Shown here: positions 9,064-18,111 of the stretch, in pieces
Position numbering within the stretch: position 1 is the first letter of the stretch
Layout of the letters: every line of letters begins with the position of its first letter
Source: Mucilaginibacter agri
GTDB taxonomy: Bacteria > Bacteroidota > Bacteroidia > Sphingobacteriales > Sphingobacteriaceae
Length of the DNA stretch: 64,000 bases
NCBI RefSeq assembly: GCF_009928685.1
Contig: NZ_WWEO01000045.1
Coordinates: 496,001-560,000 of the forward strand
Direction of reading: 5' to 3'
Translations under genes and position numbers: made by a program
The notes under the pieces: generated by a model
Told to the model about the DNA's origin: nothing
The model's input: only the letters and a program-made list of their open reading frames with translations
Databases searched by the model: none

Positions 9064-9101
9064 CGATATTTCGTCACTTAATTCAAAATGATGAAATATC
9101 G
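9064..9101. promoter_or_regulatory. 38-bp imperfect palindrome between divergent regulators
   Basis: The arms CGATATTTCGTCA (9064-9076) and TGATGAAATATCG (9089-9101) are inverse complements at 12 of 13 positions, with a 12-nt spacer. The site lies between the 3xGAF activator (start 8998) and the AraC gene (start 9210), so it is a good candidate for a shared operator. Confidence 0.5.
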
Positions 9102-9209
9102 CCATCATTTATCCCCATTAAATATATATAAATACCTAAAAATCAAATACTTAATATTTAGGCATGGATTTGGCCTAGGAGTTATAGCATTCATCAAATC
9201 TAAAACACT

Positions 9210-10103
9210 ATGAAACACCTTCACAATTTTCAGGCAACGGCGGCAAAGAATATTTCCGACAGCACCTCATTTAACATCTGCACCATACAATCGGTGCTCT
9301 GCCACCGGCAGCACGAAAATATGAATGATCATAACAATCATTTCGCAATTATCTGGGTTACCAAAGGCGATGGAAACTACTGGGCCGATATGCGCCCCTG
9401 CGAGTTCCAAAACAATTGCCTTTTATTTATTAAACCAGGGCAATTTGAAAGCATACAACTACGCAATGCCTCGGAAGGTTATATATTCTCTTTCTCGAAA
9501 CTGTTTTTGGGGATAGAAGACCACGACTCGGAATCATTGCTGAGAAGTTTACACCAGATGTTTGCAACACAATCTGTTTTACTGCAGGAAGAGAACATTG
9601 CCGAAATGCAGGATCTCACTAACCGGATGATAAAAGAGTATAGCGATTTTAATTTATACCGCACAGAGATGCTGCGACGTTATTTTAAGATCTTCCTGAT
9701 CCATTTAAGCCGACAGTTTGAAAACTTGCTGCCGGTTACGCCACAGTCACGAAATATTGATCTTTTACAGAATTTCGTGTCGTTGTTAGAGCAAAATTTC
9801 CGCAACCAAAAAATGGTGGCCGATTATGCCAATCATCTGGCAGTAACGCCTAACTATCTTAACGAGGTAGTGAAAAAAATAACCGGTTACCCTGCAGGTC
9901 ACCACATACGCCAACGCGTGGCTTTGGAAGCCAAAAGAAAGGCTGCCTACTCCGACACCGGCATGAAAGAAATTGCCTACGATCTTGGCTTTTTCGACCT
10001 GGCACATTTTAGCAAATTTTTTAAAAACACCACCGGTATGAGTTTTTCTGATTTTAAGAAAAACAGAATGGGCATTTCGAGTGCTTCATTAATGGTAAAC
10101 TAA
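9210..10103 (+). CDS. AraC-family transcriptional regulator
   Basis: The 297-residue protein has an N-terminal cupin-like sensor part (about 30-170, with 'NHFAIIWVTKGDGNYW') and a C-terminal AraC double HTH (about 195-290). The second HTH carries the signature 'IAYDLGFFDLAHFSKFFKNTTGMSFSDF', here split as IAYDLGFFDLAHFSKFFK plus TGMSFSDF. This architecture is common for regulators of small-molecule stress or oxidoreductase genes in Bacteroidota. It is followed 19 nt later by a type II NADH dehydrogenase in the same direction, so the two are probably co-transcribed and functionally linked (inference). Confidence 0.88.
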   Translation: MKHLHNFQATAAKNISDSTSFNICTIQSVLCHRQHENMNDHNNHFAIIWVTKGDGNYWADMRPCEFQNNCLLFIKPGQFESIQLRNASEGYIFSFSKLFLGIEDHDSESLLRSLHQMFATQSVLLQEENIAEMQDLTNRMIKEYSDFNLYRTEMLRRYFKIFLIHLSRQFENLLPVTPQSRNIDLLQNFVSLLEQNFRNQKMVADYANHLAVTPNYLNEVVKKITGYPAGHHIRQRVALEAKRKAAYSDTGMKEIAYDLGFFDLAHFSKFFKNTTGMSFSDFKKNRMGISSASLMVN

Positions 10104-10122
10104 AACATACCTGCACGGCGCA

Positions 10123-11400
10123 ATGAAAATCGAAAATAACGCCCTAACCAAAGTTGTAATTATCGGCGGCGGGTTTGCCGGCCTTAACCTGGCTATGCAA
10201 TTGGCTAAAGACAAAAGCTACGATATAACACTGGTTGATAAGAACAACTATAATTACTTCGTACCGCTTCTTTATCAGGTGGCAACCAGTTTTTTAGAAC
10301 CCTCGAGCATCAGTTATCCCTTCCGCAAGCTCTTTCGTAAAAACGGGGTTAAGTTTCGTCTTGGTGCCTTATTAAAAGTAGAACCCGAATTAAAAACCTG
10401 CCATTTAGATACTGGTGAAATTACTTACGATAAGTTGGTGTTTGCAACGGGTACCCAAAGTAATTTCTTCGACATGGAGAACATTAAGAAGTACGCCATC
10501 CCAATGAAAAACATTGACGATGCACTGAAAATGCGAAACGCGCTTTTAAAAACCTTAGAGCGGGCCAGCGTTACTAACGACATGGTTGAACGCAAACAAT
10601 TAACCACCATAGTTGTAGCTGGTGGCGGCCCCACCGGCGTTGAAGTGGCAGGCATGTTGGCCGAACTCAGGAAGTTCATATTAGCCAAAGATTACCCCGA
10701 GTTAAAAGGGTCGTCGGGAGATATTTATATTGTTGATGGCGGCCGTAGCCTCCTATTGCCTATGAGCGAAAAAACGCATAATGAAACATTCGACGTACTA
10801 AACAACCTGGGTGTCAAGATCATTTTAAACACTCACGTATCCGACTATCAGAACGGACAGGTTAGCTTATCAACCGGGAAAATTATCGAAGCCCGCAGTT
10901 TAATTTGGGCTGCAGGCGTTACCGCCAACGTTTTTGAAGGCATTCCTGCCACCAGCCTTGGCGTAGGCAAAAGAATGATAACCAACGAGTTTAACCAGGT
11001 TGAGGGGTTAACGGACGTTTATGCCATAGGCGATGCCTGTGTAATGACAACCGACAGCAAATTCCCTAAAGGGCACCCTCAATTGGCGCAGCCCGCTATA
11101 CAACAGGGACAAGCTTTGGCCAAAAACTTCAAGGCTGTGTCGGCAGGTAAGCTAATGAAACCTTTTATATATAACGATAAAGGCAGTATGGCTATCATAG
11201 GCCGTCGATATGCCGTGCTTGATTTGCTAATACCCACCGCAACACACTTACGAGGCTTTCCCGCACTTTTTGTCTGGTTATTTATCCACCTCATGTCATT
11301 GGTAAATTACCGTAACAAATTGAGCACCTTTATAAATTGGACGGTATCTTATCTAACCAGGGACCAGGCGTTAAGGATGATCTTCCGCAGCGGCGATTAG
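10123..11400 (+). CDS. Type II NADH:quinone oxidoreductase-like FAD protein
   Basis: This 425-residue flavoprotein has two Rossmann motifs: GGGFAG (15-20) for FAD and GGGPTGVEVAG (167-177) for NAD(P)H. It also has the conserved quinone-side segment FVPLLYQVAT and the FAD-closing motif AIGDAC. The C-terminal region has an amphipathic/hydrophobic stretch (about 370-400, FPALFVWLFIHLMSLV), as in NDH-2 enzymes that bind the inner face of the membrane. NDH-2 passes electrons from NADH to quinone without pumping protons. It lies 19 nt after the AraC regulator and its stop is 17 nt from the converging DoxX gene. A sulfide:quinone reductase-like role is less likely, because the Cys residues of that family are not evident. 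Confidence 0.88.
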   Translation: MKIENNALTKVVIIGGGFAGLNLAMQLAKDKSYDITLVDKNNYNYFVPLLYQVATSFLEPSSISYPFRKLFRKNGVKFRLGALLKVEPELKTCHLDTGEITYDKLVFATGTQSNFFDMENIKKYAIPMKNIDDALKMRNALLKTLERASVTNDMVERKQLTTIVVAGGGPTGVEVAGMLAELRKFILAKDYPELKGSSGDIYIVDGGRSLLLPMSEKTHNETFDVLNNLGVKIILNTHVSDYQNGQVSLSTGKIIEARSLIWAAGVTANVFEGIPATSLGVGKRMITNEFNQVEGLTDVYAIGDACVMTTDSKFPKGHPQLAQPAIQQGQALAKNFKAVSAGKLMKPFIYNDKGSMAIIGRRYAVLDLLIPTATHLRGFPALFVWLFIHLMSLVNYRNKLSTFINWTVSYLTRDQALRMIFRSGD

Positions 11401-11417
11401 CGGACAAGAAATCATTT

Positions 11418-11870
11418 TTATCGGCGACGCTTTTTAGAAAGATAGTTATCAAGGCTCCAATAATAGGCTGGCACGCAGGCAAGTAACAAACTGCCAGCGC
11501 TATCTGCAAAAACAGAATAATAGAAAGGTACCTTGGGATCCGAAAAAATGAACATGCATATTGCAAATATCAGCGTAAGCAAAAAGCTACCTATAGCTGC
11601 AGCTTTTACCTTAAACCCTATGAGAAATGCCAGTGCGATAGATACCTCGCAGATGGTGGCCAGTACTCCCATAAAACTTGCCGTGCCCCTGCTTAAAAAA
11701 GGCATTAGCGTGTTGGTGTAAGCGGCAAAGTTTTCCCAGTTGCCCCAGCTTACTGCGTGCTGACCGGCAGGACCAAGCAAACCTAGCCTATCGGCAACCG
11801 GCAAAAAGAAACCAATACTTAAAGCTAATCTGAAGTATAATTGCGGAAATTTTGAAGAGGTGACGGTCAT
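11418..11870 (-). CDS. DoxX-family membrane protein
   Basis: This 150-residue protein has about four membrane helices (about 10-27, 65-85, 87-108 and 116-136) and the DoxX-type pattern: an N-terminal helix with SIGFFLPVADRLG, then 'FAAYTNTLMPFL' and a GAL/C-E-V-like second helix (ATICEVSIALAFLIG). DoxX proteins are small quinone- or redox-associated membrane proteins with varied roles. It converges on the NDH-2 gene with a 17-nt gap. A short Arg/Lys tail (SKKRRR) gives the cytoplasmic end. The exact function is unknown. Confidence 0.8.
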   Translation of the reverse strand: MTVTSSKFPQLYFRLALSIGFFLPVADRLGLLGPAGQHAVSWGNWENFAAYTNTLMPFLSRGTASFMGVLATICEVSIALAFLIGFKVKAAAIGSFLLTLIFAICMFIFSDPKVPFYYSVFADSAGSLLLACVPAYYWSLDNYLSKKRRR

Positions 11871-11933
11871 TATGATTATGATTGGAACTCAAAACTAAGC
11901 ATCTGGAAATCATTTATCAGCTTAATAGTATCA

Positions 11934-14252
11934 CTAGTTGTATGCAACGGCTTCGTTTACGGTTCCAAGTATTTTTTCGGTAAAGAAATCTATAGAGATA
12001 ATTACACCTTCTCTTTTATTTTTGATAGCGAACTTCCCTCCCAATTGTTTACTCAGTACCTTCATCATTTCCATACCTAAGGAGTTGGTGTTTTTGAGGT
12101 CGAAATTATCCGGCAGGCCGACGCCATTATCAGCTATGGTTAACCGCAACGCGTCGGTAGCTACATATTTCAATACAATGCTTATTCTGCCGCCTTTGCC
12201 GCCGGGGAACGCGTACTTAATGGCGTTGTTTATCGCTTCATTTAAAATTAATCCCGCCGGAATTGCCTGGGCAACGTCCATACGCACGGGTTCAATCTGC
12301 TGTTCGAAACGGATATCCCTATCGCCGGTATTATAGCAACCTACAAGATAGTTCACCAAATCAGCAATATAAACGGCCATATCAATACTCGAAACATTTG
12401 AGGTGCTATACAATTTCTGATGGATTAAGGATATTGCCTGCACTCTATTCTGACTTTCACGAATGGCTGTTATAGCCGCGTTGTTTTTGAGATAAGCGGA
12501 CTGGGTGTTAAGCAAACTCATCACAATTTGCAGGTTGTTTTTCACCCTATGGTGCACCTCTTTAAGCAGCCAATCTTTTTCATTTAATAAGCGATCCTTT
12601 TCATCTAATAATAGCTGTAAGGATTGGTTTTGTTGATTAATCTCGTCCTGCTTGGTTTGTAAAATTAAATTGCTTTTCTGTTTTTGCCGGTAGCCATAAT
12701 AAGCTAAACCCGCCATAACGAAAAGCATCCCAACGCCCACAAAAGTAATATTTCGCTCCAAATTCAGCTTTTGCAATTCGGTCTGCTGGCTTTTGCTTTG
12801 GCTTTGCAGTAGTTTAATAGATTGTTCTTTTTGCGAGGTTTCGTACTTGATTTGTAAATCGGCTATTTGCTTGCTTTTGGTTGCGTTGTACAACGAATCA
12901 TTGATATCCTTATGCGCCTCAAAATGCTGAATAGCCGGTATGAACTGCCCGGAAGCTGAATCGACCTCGAACTGCAAGCGATGAATTTTACTTAGCGTAA
13001 CCGGCCGAACCGTGCCTTTTGGCAACTCCAATATCTTACCGAAATAGAAACCGGCTTTAGGGAAATCTTTGGTCAAAATGTAAAAACCACCCATGGTTTC
13101 GTTATAGTGCACAAAGTCTAAAACCATTTGCTCGTTGGTGGTATAAAATACCCTGTTAAAATTGGTGAGTTTATATATCTGCATCATTTGCAGGTAGTAG
13201 CGCTCTGCCTTAGCATACTGTTTAAGGGCAACGTAGCAATTGCCATAGGCTTCAGCAAGGTCAACACGCTGGGGATCATTCATCGGAGGCACCTCTTTTT
13301 CGGTTTTCTTTACCGCTTCCAGGGCGAGCTGTGGCTTTCCAGAGGTTATCAGATCGTATACCTGCAGGCTAAAATCTCCATAATAGTCTTCGAACTGACG
13401 CTTGGCTTTTAGTATTTCCATTGCCCGCGTTATCCAGGTATAGCTTTGCGGATACATACTTAAATCCGAATATACCAGGGCCAGTTTAGCGTAAACATAA
13501 TCGGCCACATCCATATCATGCGAAGCCTCCATACTTTTGCGGGCCTCCATGCGGTAAAACAATTCTTTATGCAGATCGGCCTTTGCCCTGCTGATGCTGG
13601 CCAGCAGATCATAAGTATAATGCAGCTTTTTATACCCGATGGCCTTGTAGTCGTTTAATACTTGTTGCAGTTCATTTTCTGCAAGGTCTATTTTATTCTG
13701 TATCAGGTGTGCTTGTGCAATCTTTTTGTTAGTGGTAATTTCCTCTTCGCGATTGTGGGTTTGCTTAAACAAATCGCGGGCTTTTTCATAGTAAGAGATC
13801 TTATAAGGGGCATCGTTTTTATCATCAACCCAAATAAAATCGCCAAAATTTGCCCAGGTATTAGCTTCCTTGACGGAGTCGTGTTTTGCTTTATAGTAGT
13901 TAGTAAGCTTTATAAGACGTTTACGAGCAGCGGCAAAGTCGCCCATTTTAGTAAAGGTCAACCCTTTAAGTTGCAATATTTCATTTTGAAGTTTAATTGC
14001 GTTTAAACTGTGGCTCAGATCGTCTGCCTTATCAAAAAACGAGAGGGCAACTTCCATATCTGGTTTTAAGCCGCCTGCTTTATAAAGAAAATGGTTGCCG
14101 GCCTGTATGAGTAATCGTACACGGTTGGTATCGGGCTTACTTTGCTGAATGCGTGTAAAAATAACCCTGATCGGAATCTCTTTAGCCGTTTGGGCTGGTG
14201 CTTCCAGGCAAACAATCAGCAGGATAAGGCAGGCTAACAGAAACTTCATCAT
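11934..14252 (-). CDS. TPR-sensor histidine kinase of the HisKA_2 type
   Basis: The 772-residue protein starts with a signal peptide (1-20, ending APAQT). A long periplasmic array of TPR helices follows (about 25-470). One membrane helix near 505-525 (ITFVGVGMLFVMAGLAYYGY) leads to a coiled coil. The kinase core has the HisKA_2 motif 'EVHHRVKNNLQIVMSLL' with the phospho-acceptor His near residue 567, the N-box NEAINNAIKYAF and the G-box ADNGVGLP, then SLGMEMM. It is of the LytS/HWE-like class common in Bacteroidota. Two start Met codons are adjacent (14252, 14249). It stands alone with no adjacent response regulator, and the ligand is unknown. Confidence 0.88.
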   Translation of the reverse strand: MMKFLLACLILLIVCLEAPAQTAKEIPIRVIFTRIQQSKPDTNRVRLLIQAGNHFLYKAGGLKPDMEVALSFFDKADDLSHSLNAIKLQNEILQLKGLTFTKMGDFAAARKRLIKLTNYYKAKHDSVKEANTWANFGDFIWVDDKNDAPYKISYYEKARDLFKQTHNREEEITTNKKIAQAHLIQNKIDLAENELQQVLNDYKAIGYKKLHYTYDLLASISRAKADLHKELFYRMEARKSMEASHDMDVADYVYAKLALVYSDLSMYPQSYTWITRAMEILKAKRQFEDYYGDFSLQVYDLITSGKPQLALEAVKKTEKEVPPMNDPQRVDLAEAYGNCYVALKQYAKAERYYLQMMQIYKLTNFNRVFYTTNEQMVLDFVHYNETMGGFYILTKDFPKAGFYFGKILELPKGTVRPVTLSKIHRLQFEVDSASGQFIPAIQHFEAHKDINDSLYNATKSKQIADLQIKYETSQKEQSIKLLQSQSKSQQTELQKLNLERNITFVGVGMLFVMAGLAYYGYRQKQKSNLILQTKQDEINQQNQSLQLLLDEKDRLLNEKDWLLKEVHHRVKNNLQIVMSLLNTQSAYLKNNAAITAIRESQNRVQAISLIHQKLYSTSNVSSIDMAVYIADLVNYLVGCYNTGDRDIRFEQQIEPVRMDVAQAIPAGLILNEAINNAIKYAFPGGKGGRISIVLKYVATDALRLTIADNGVGLPDNFDLKNTNSLGMEMMKVLSKQLGGKFAIKNKREGVIISIDFFTEKILGTVNEAVAYN

Positions 14253-14486
14253 AATCTGAGTTGCTTATTTCGATCTAAAAGATTCTGATCGAAATAGGTG
14301 AAACACGTAATAAGTTTGCCGAACTTTTGGCGATAAATATTTAGTTAGTGGTAACGGCTTATTGGGGCTTAAAGGCAGTGCTTACCATTAAGCTATGTTG
14401 CGTGAATATAGGCATAATAGTAACCTAAAAAGATGTATAGTTTAAGGTTTTAGTTGTATCGCTTATTTATGCCAATTAAAAATAAA

Positions 14487-14508
14487 AGCCGCCTCGTTGG
14501 AGACGGCT
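14487..14508 (-). terminator. Rho-independent terminator of the GH36 gene
   Basis: The minus strand forms a 9-bp GC-rich hairpin (one G-U pair, 4-nt loop) followed by TTTATTTTTAA. It lies 25 nt beyond the alpha-galactosidase stop. The rest of 14253-14532 shows no gene. Confidence 0.85.
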
Positions 14509-14532
14509 CTAGCCCATTGAATATTTAATGGT

Positions 14533-16761
14533 TTATTTAACCTCGTTAATTTGAACTATAACACTGCTACGGCTAGTGTTCACTGCCGGATTAAAGCCAA
14601 TTTTCATTAAGAAGTCGCCCGAGTAGACTCTTTCTGAATCGATGCCGGATTTAGAGCCCGGATAAAGATTAATCTCCTGAAGTTTATATCTCTTAACAGC
14701 ATCTAGTCCTTTGAGTTTAAATGGCGTTGGACTGCCTTCGCCATACCGGCTGTTTACCAGATAATTAAACATAACACCAGATGATTTCGAGGCATCCACG
14801 TACATTACAGAAGCAACGCTTCCGGTCCGCGGATCGGCCAGGCGGTATTGGTCGCCATGCCAGATAATTTGTTTAACGCCATCATAAATTTTAACTGCAT
14901 CCTGGCTAAACTTGCGATCGGCTGCGCTTAATTTATCAATCACAATATCAAAACCCAATTTGCCCATCATGGCAACGTCTATGCGGTACTTAAGTGGTTG
15001 TTTACCCCAATCGGTAACGTGGTTAGAGCTAGCAATTGCAGGGTAAAAATAAGAATACTCCCACTGGATAAAAATGCGCTCTAAGGGATCGGTGTTATCG
15101 CTTGGCCAATATTCGGTGAAGTATTGCAGTGCACCATAGTCAACCCGGCCGCCGCCGCCCGAGCATAGCATCATAGGCACGGTTGGATATTTGGCACGAA
15201 TGCGTTTAAGCACCTTATACAAACCGTTTACATAATCTACATAAAACTGCGACTGCTTATTTTTAAGGTGTACCGAATAAGCATTATAGATAACCGCATT
15301 ACAATCCCACTTAATGTAAGCTAAGCCAGGGGCTTTAATAAAAAGCGAGTCGATAGTGTGGAACACAAAATCCTGTACCTGGGTATTGGTTAAATCTAAA
15401 ACCAATTGATTGCGGTAGTAGTATTCTTCGCGTTGTGGCTGCTTAATTACCCAATCAGGGTGTTTGGAGTATAAAGCGCTTTTCGGGCTAACCATTTCAG
15501 GCTCTATCCAAATACCAAATTTTACACCATCTGCCTGCGCTTCTTTATCTAGCGAGGCAATGCCGTGCGGCAGTTTGGTGCGGTTCTCTTCCCAGTCGCC
15601 CAGCCCAGTGTGGTCGCTGTTGCGCGGATATTTGTTGGCAAACCACCCATCGTCAAGTAAAAACAGATCTACTCCCAGGCTCTTGGTGTCCTTCAATAGG
15701 CCACTTAAACGGGTTTCGTTAAAGTCGAAATAGGTTGCTTCCCAGTTATTTAATAATGTTAAGCGCTGGCCCTTACCATCAAGTATCTTATAATCACGTG
15801 CCCAGTTCTGTACATTTCGGCTTGCCTCGCCTTTACCCATGTCAGACATGGTATACCAAAAGGCAGGTGTAGTTAAAGATTCACCCGATTTTAATTCGTA
15901 CGGTGATGCATAGTTATTAATACCGGATATGATGCGCAGGTTATTTTGCGGGTCTACCTCAAAGTCTGTCTTGAAATTACCACTCCATTCCAGTCCGCCG
16001 TAAAGCACTTTACCTTCGTCTTCACCCGCCGGTTTATCAAACGATACCATAAATACCGATGGCATGAACAGGTTGATGCGGGTACCTAACTTAGTGTCGA
16101 GCGTTTTGATGCCGTGGGTTAACTGTGTTTCTTCAGGCTGCATTTCGCGGGCCCAATCGCCATGGTACTGGCGCAACCAATAGCTATTGGCCTTTAAATT
16201 TAAATTGGCTGAAGCAAATTTCTGTAAAGTGATTGTCCCTTTCTCTGTATTGCGGATCTCGCTCCATTGCTCTATAATATCTTCTTTATAATAGACTTTA
16301 TAATAGAGTGTTACATTCGTAGCATAAACCGGGTCTTTAAGTTCGATACGGAGCAGGGAAACATCGTCGCCTTGTTTAGTTACTTCGTGGCTTACATATC
16401 TTAAATCGAGCGAATTATTGCCGTCAGCATGTGTTACGGCTATAGCGGGCTCGAGCAGGTTGCGCGACCCGGCGGCTGTATAAGCGGCGTTATACAGCCC
16501 GGTATAATCTTCCGCCTGTTTATAGGTGTCGGGGATCGCACTATACTCGGGCGCGTTGCTTAGTTTCTTGCCATAATAAATGGCGTTTAATTGTTTTGCA
16601 ACGTTGCTTTGCAGAACCAAGGCATTGTGGGCAGTTTCTACCGGAATAGTAACCACTTGCGCCTGCGCAAAAGTAGCCGATATCAGGGTAAAACCGAACG
16701 ATAATAAAGGAGTAAAAAGGTTCTTCACTTTTAAAGTATTAGGTATAATAATTGGCACCAT
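14533..16761 (-). CDS. Secreted GH36 alpha-galactosidase
   Basis: This 742-residue protein belongs to clan GH-D. A signal peptide occupies the first 35 residues (ending TFAQAQ). An N-terminal beta-sandwich (about 40-310) precedes the (beta/alpha)8 barrel. The barrel has LLDDGWF, the KWDCN motif with catalytic nucleophile Asp486, and SDNTDP at 554-559, which contains the acid/base Asp. A C-terminal beta domain ends the protein. Members of the family release alpha-1,6-linked galactose from raffinose-type sugars and galactomannan in the periplasm or outside the cell. The length is typical for bacterial GH36. It is divergent from the PhyH-type gene across a 348-nt region with inverted repeats, and has its own terminator. 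No SusC/D pair is beside it, so it looks like a stand-alone CAZyme. Confidence 0.93.
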   Translation of the reverse strand: MVPIIIPNTLKVKNLFTPLLSFGFTLISATFAQAQVVTIPVETAHNALVLQSNVAKQLNAIYYGKKLSNAPEYSAIPDTYKQAEDYTGLYNAAYTAAGSRNLLEPAIAVTHADGNNSLDLRYVSHEVTKQGDDVSLLRIELKDPVYATNVTLYYKVYYKEDIIEQWSEIRNTEKGTITLQKFASANLNLKANSYWLRQYHGDWAREMQPEETQLTHGIKTLDTKLGTRINLFMPSVFMVSFDKPAGEDEGKVLYGGLEWSGNFKTDFEVDPQNNLRIISGINNYASPYELKSGESLTTPAFWYTMSDMGKGEASRNVQNWARDYKILDGKGQRLTLLNNWEATYFDFNETRLSGLLKDTKSLGVDLFLLDDGWFANKYPRNSDHTGLGDWEENRTKLPHGIASLDKEAQADGVKFGIWIEPEMVSPKSALYSKHPDWVIKQPQREEYYYRNQLVLDLTNTQVQDFVFHTIDSLFIKAPGLAYIKWDCNAVIYNAYSVHLKNKQSQFYVDYVNGLYKVLKRIRAKYPTVPMMLCSGGGGRVDYGALQYFTEYWPSDNTDPLERIFIQWEYSYFYPAIASSNHVTDWGKQPLKYRIDVAMMGKLGFDIVIDKLSAADRKFSQDAVKIYDGVKQIIWHGDQYRLADPRTGSVASVMYVDASKSSGVMFNYLVNSRYGEGSPTPFKLKGLDAVKRYKLQEINLYPGSKSGIDSERVYSGDFLMKIGFNPAVNTSRSSVIVQINEVK

Positions 16762-16885
16762 TTGGGTTTACAACAATAAACAATAATTGGGTGTAATAAA
16801 ACACTTTAGCAAAATATTTAATGTTGAATTGACATTAATAAATTCTGAAATAGTGGAGCGCAGCAAATCAAATAATGACTTATAA

Positions 16886-16922
16886 GTTAGTAAAAGTGGA
16901 ACATTGGCTTAATTTTACTAAC
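16886..16922. repeat. 10-bp inverted repeat with 17-nt spacer
   Basis: GTTAGTAAAA (16886-16895) and TTTTACTAAC (16913-16922) are perfect inverse complements. A 10-bp palindrome ACTTATAAGT lies just before. It is a possible operator in the GH36/PhyH divergent region. Confidence 0.45.
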
Positions 16923-17005
16923 TAATACTGAACCAATAACTAACTATTTATTAACTCAATAACCAAACCCACTTAAAGTAAAAATGACTTTTAAGTAGGA
17001 ACACA

Positions 17006-17038
17006 GTGGTGCATGTGGAACTTTGCACCATGCACCAC
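17006..17038. repeat. 10-bp inverted repeat upstream of the PhyH gene
   Basis: GTGGTGCATG (17006-17015) and CATGCACCAC (17029-17038) are perfect inverse complements with a 13-nt spacer, centred about 88 nt before the ATG at 17110. The right arm overlaps a rejected TTG-start extension of the gene. It may be a regulator site or a 5' UTR hairpin. Confidence 0.45.
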
Positions 17039-17109
17039 TTTTGAAAACATTTTTATCACTGGCATACAATTTAAACTATATTTATTGCAAGCTTAAACTT
17101 ATCAAATCC

Positions 17110-18108
17110 ATGTCCACCCAACAATTAATTTCATCACAGGAAACTGGAAAATTGCAGATAAAGCACCTCAAAAGATACTGGCACAAACACATGCTAAAGA
17201 AAGAGGCTAAACTCGATCAGGGAGATTTTGAAGACGAATGGCAAACCGATGCGACGCTATTGAGTACCTTGGGTTTAGGCCTCGAACCAACATTGAAATA
17301 TCTTTATCACACCTCACCTTCATTTGATGAATTTGAAAATTGGATATTGGCCACAACTCCGCAACCTGATCTGAATAAGATTTTTAATTTCAATAAACTA
17401 TTCTCTAAAGAATATCAATCCTTTGGTTTTGAATCAATTTCGTACGAAGTATTGTCGCCGGAGGATTTAAAGTTTTGGGAAGAGAATGGATATGTAATTA
17501 TCAGAAATGCGGTGAGTAGGGAAATTTGTGATCTTACTATTGAAGCGCTTTGTGACCATATTGAGGTTGACCGTTATGATGCCTCCACGTGGTATAAGCA
17601 GCATCAAAGTAGACAAGGTATAATGGTGCAACTGTTTCAGCACCCTTTGTTGGAACAAAACCGGCGTAGTCTTAAAATACGCAAAGCTTATGAAGAACTT
17701 TGGCAACGTACGGACATTTGGGTAAATACTGATCGTGTTGGCTTTAACCCACCGCAAACGGCGAGTTATAAGTTCCCCGGTCCTTATTTACATTGGGATA
17801 TGAGAACCTTTACCACTCCTGTTCCATTCGGCTTACAAGGAATACTCTATCTATCTGATACGGCTGAAAATCAAGGAGCATTCACGCTGGTGCCGGGGTT
17901 TCAGCATAAGATTGATGACTGGCTGGTTAATTTACCAAAGGGAGTCGACCCTCAAAAACAAGACCTGTATAGTTTGGGAGCTAAACCCATAGCCGCCAAT
18001 GCCGGTGATTTCATTATCTGGCATCATGCGTTACCACATGGTAGCCGCCCAAACACGGCTAAGTTGCCCCGCTTTGTTCAGTATATAAATTATATGCCGG
18101 CTAATTAA
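17110..18108 (+). CDS. Phytanoyl-CoA dioxygenase (PhyH)-like Fe(II)/2-oxoglutarate oxygenase
   Basis: This 332-residue protein has the PhyH fold markers 'FWEENGYVIIRNAVS', the iron-binding pair H228-x-D230 in LHWDMR, the 'GILYLSDTAENQGAFTLVPGFQH' region (shortened: YLSDTAENQGAFTLVPGF), and the distal ligand His310 followed by Arg313 in LPHGSRP for 2-oxoglutarate. So the full His-Asp-His facial triad is present. The first about 110 residues are unlike PhyH and unrecognised. ATG at 17110 is preferred over an in-frame TTG 87 nt upstream, because that TTG lies within an inverted repeat and the extra residues look non-coding. Its stop is 3 nt from the converging small gene at 18112. The substrate is unknown. 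Confidence 0.85.
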   Translation: MSTQQLISSQETGKLQIKHLKRYWHKHMLKKEAKLDQGDFEDEWQTDATLLSTLGLGLEPTLKYLYHTSPSFDEFENWILATTPQPDLNKIFNFNKLFSKEYQSFGFESISYEVLSPEDLKFWEENGYVIIRNAVSREICDLTIEALCDHIEVDRYDASTWYKQHQSRQGIMVQLFQHPLLEQNRRSLKIRKAYEELWQRTDIWVNTDRVGFNPPQTASYKFPGPYLHWDMRTFTTPVPFGLQGILYLSDTAENQGAFTLVPGFQHKIDDWLVNLPKGVDPQKQDLYSLGAKPIAANAGDFIIWHHALPHGSRPNTAKLPRFVQYINYMPAN

Positions 18109-18111
18109 GCT

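Larger units (their letters stand above)
16762..17109. other. Divergent intergenic region rich in inverted repeats
   Basis: These 348 nt separate the GH36 and PhyH genes and hold no credible gene. The only coding extension is a TTG-start reading upstream of the PhyH ATG, which I reject. At least three inverted repeats are visible: 16886-16922, 16971-16996 and 17006-17038. The region is AT-rich and probably carries both promoters. Confidence 0.6.

Noticed and set aside
17023..17109. TTG-start extension of the PhyH gene by 29 residues
   Set aside because: It would run through an inverted repeat, encodes a peptide unlike PhyH proteins, and a good ATG exists at 17110.
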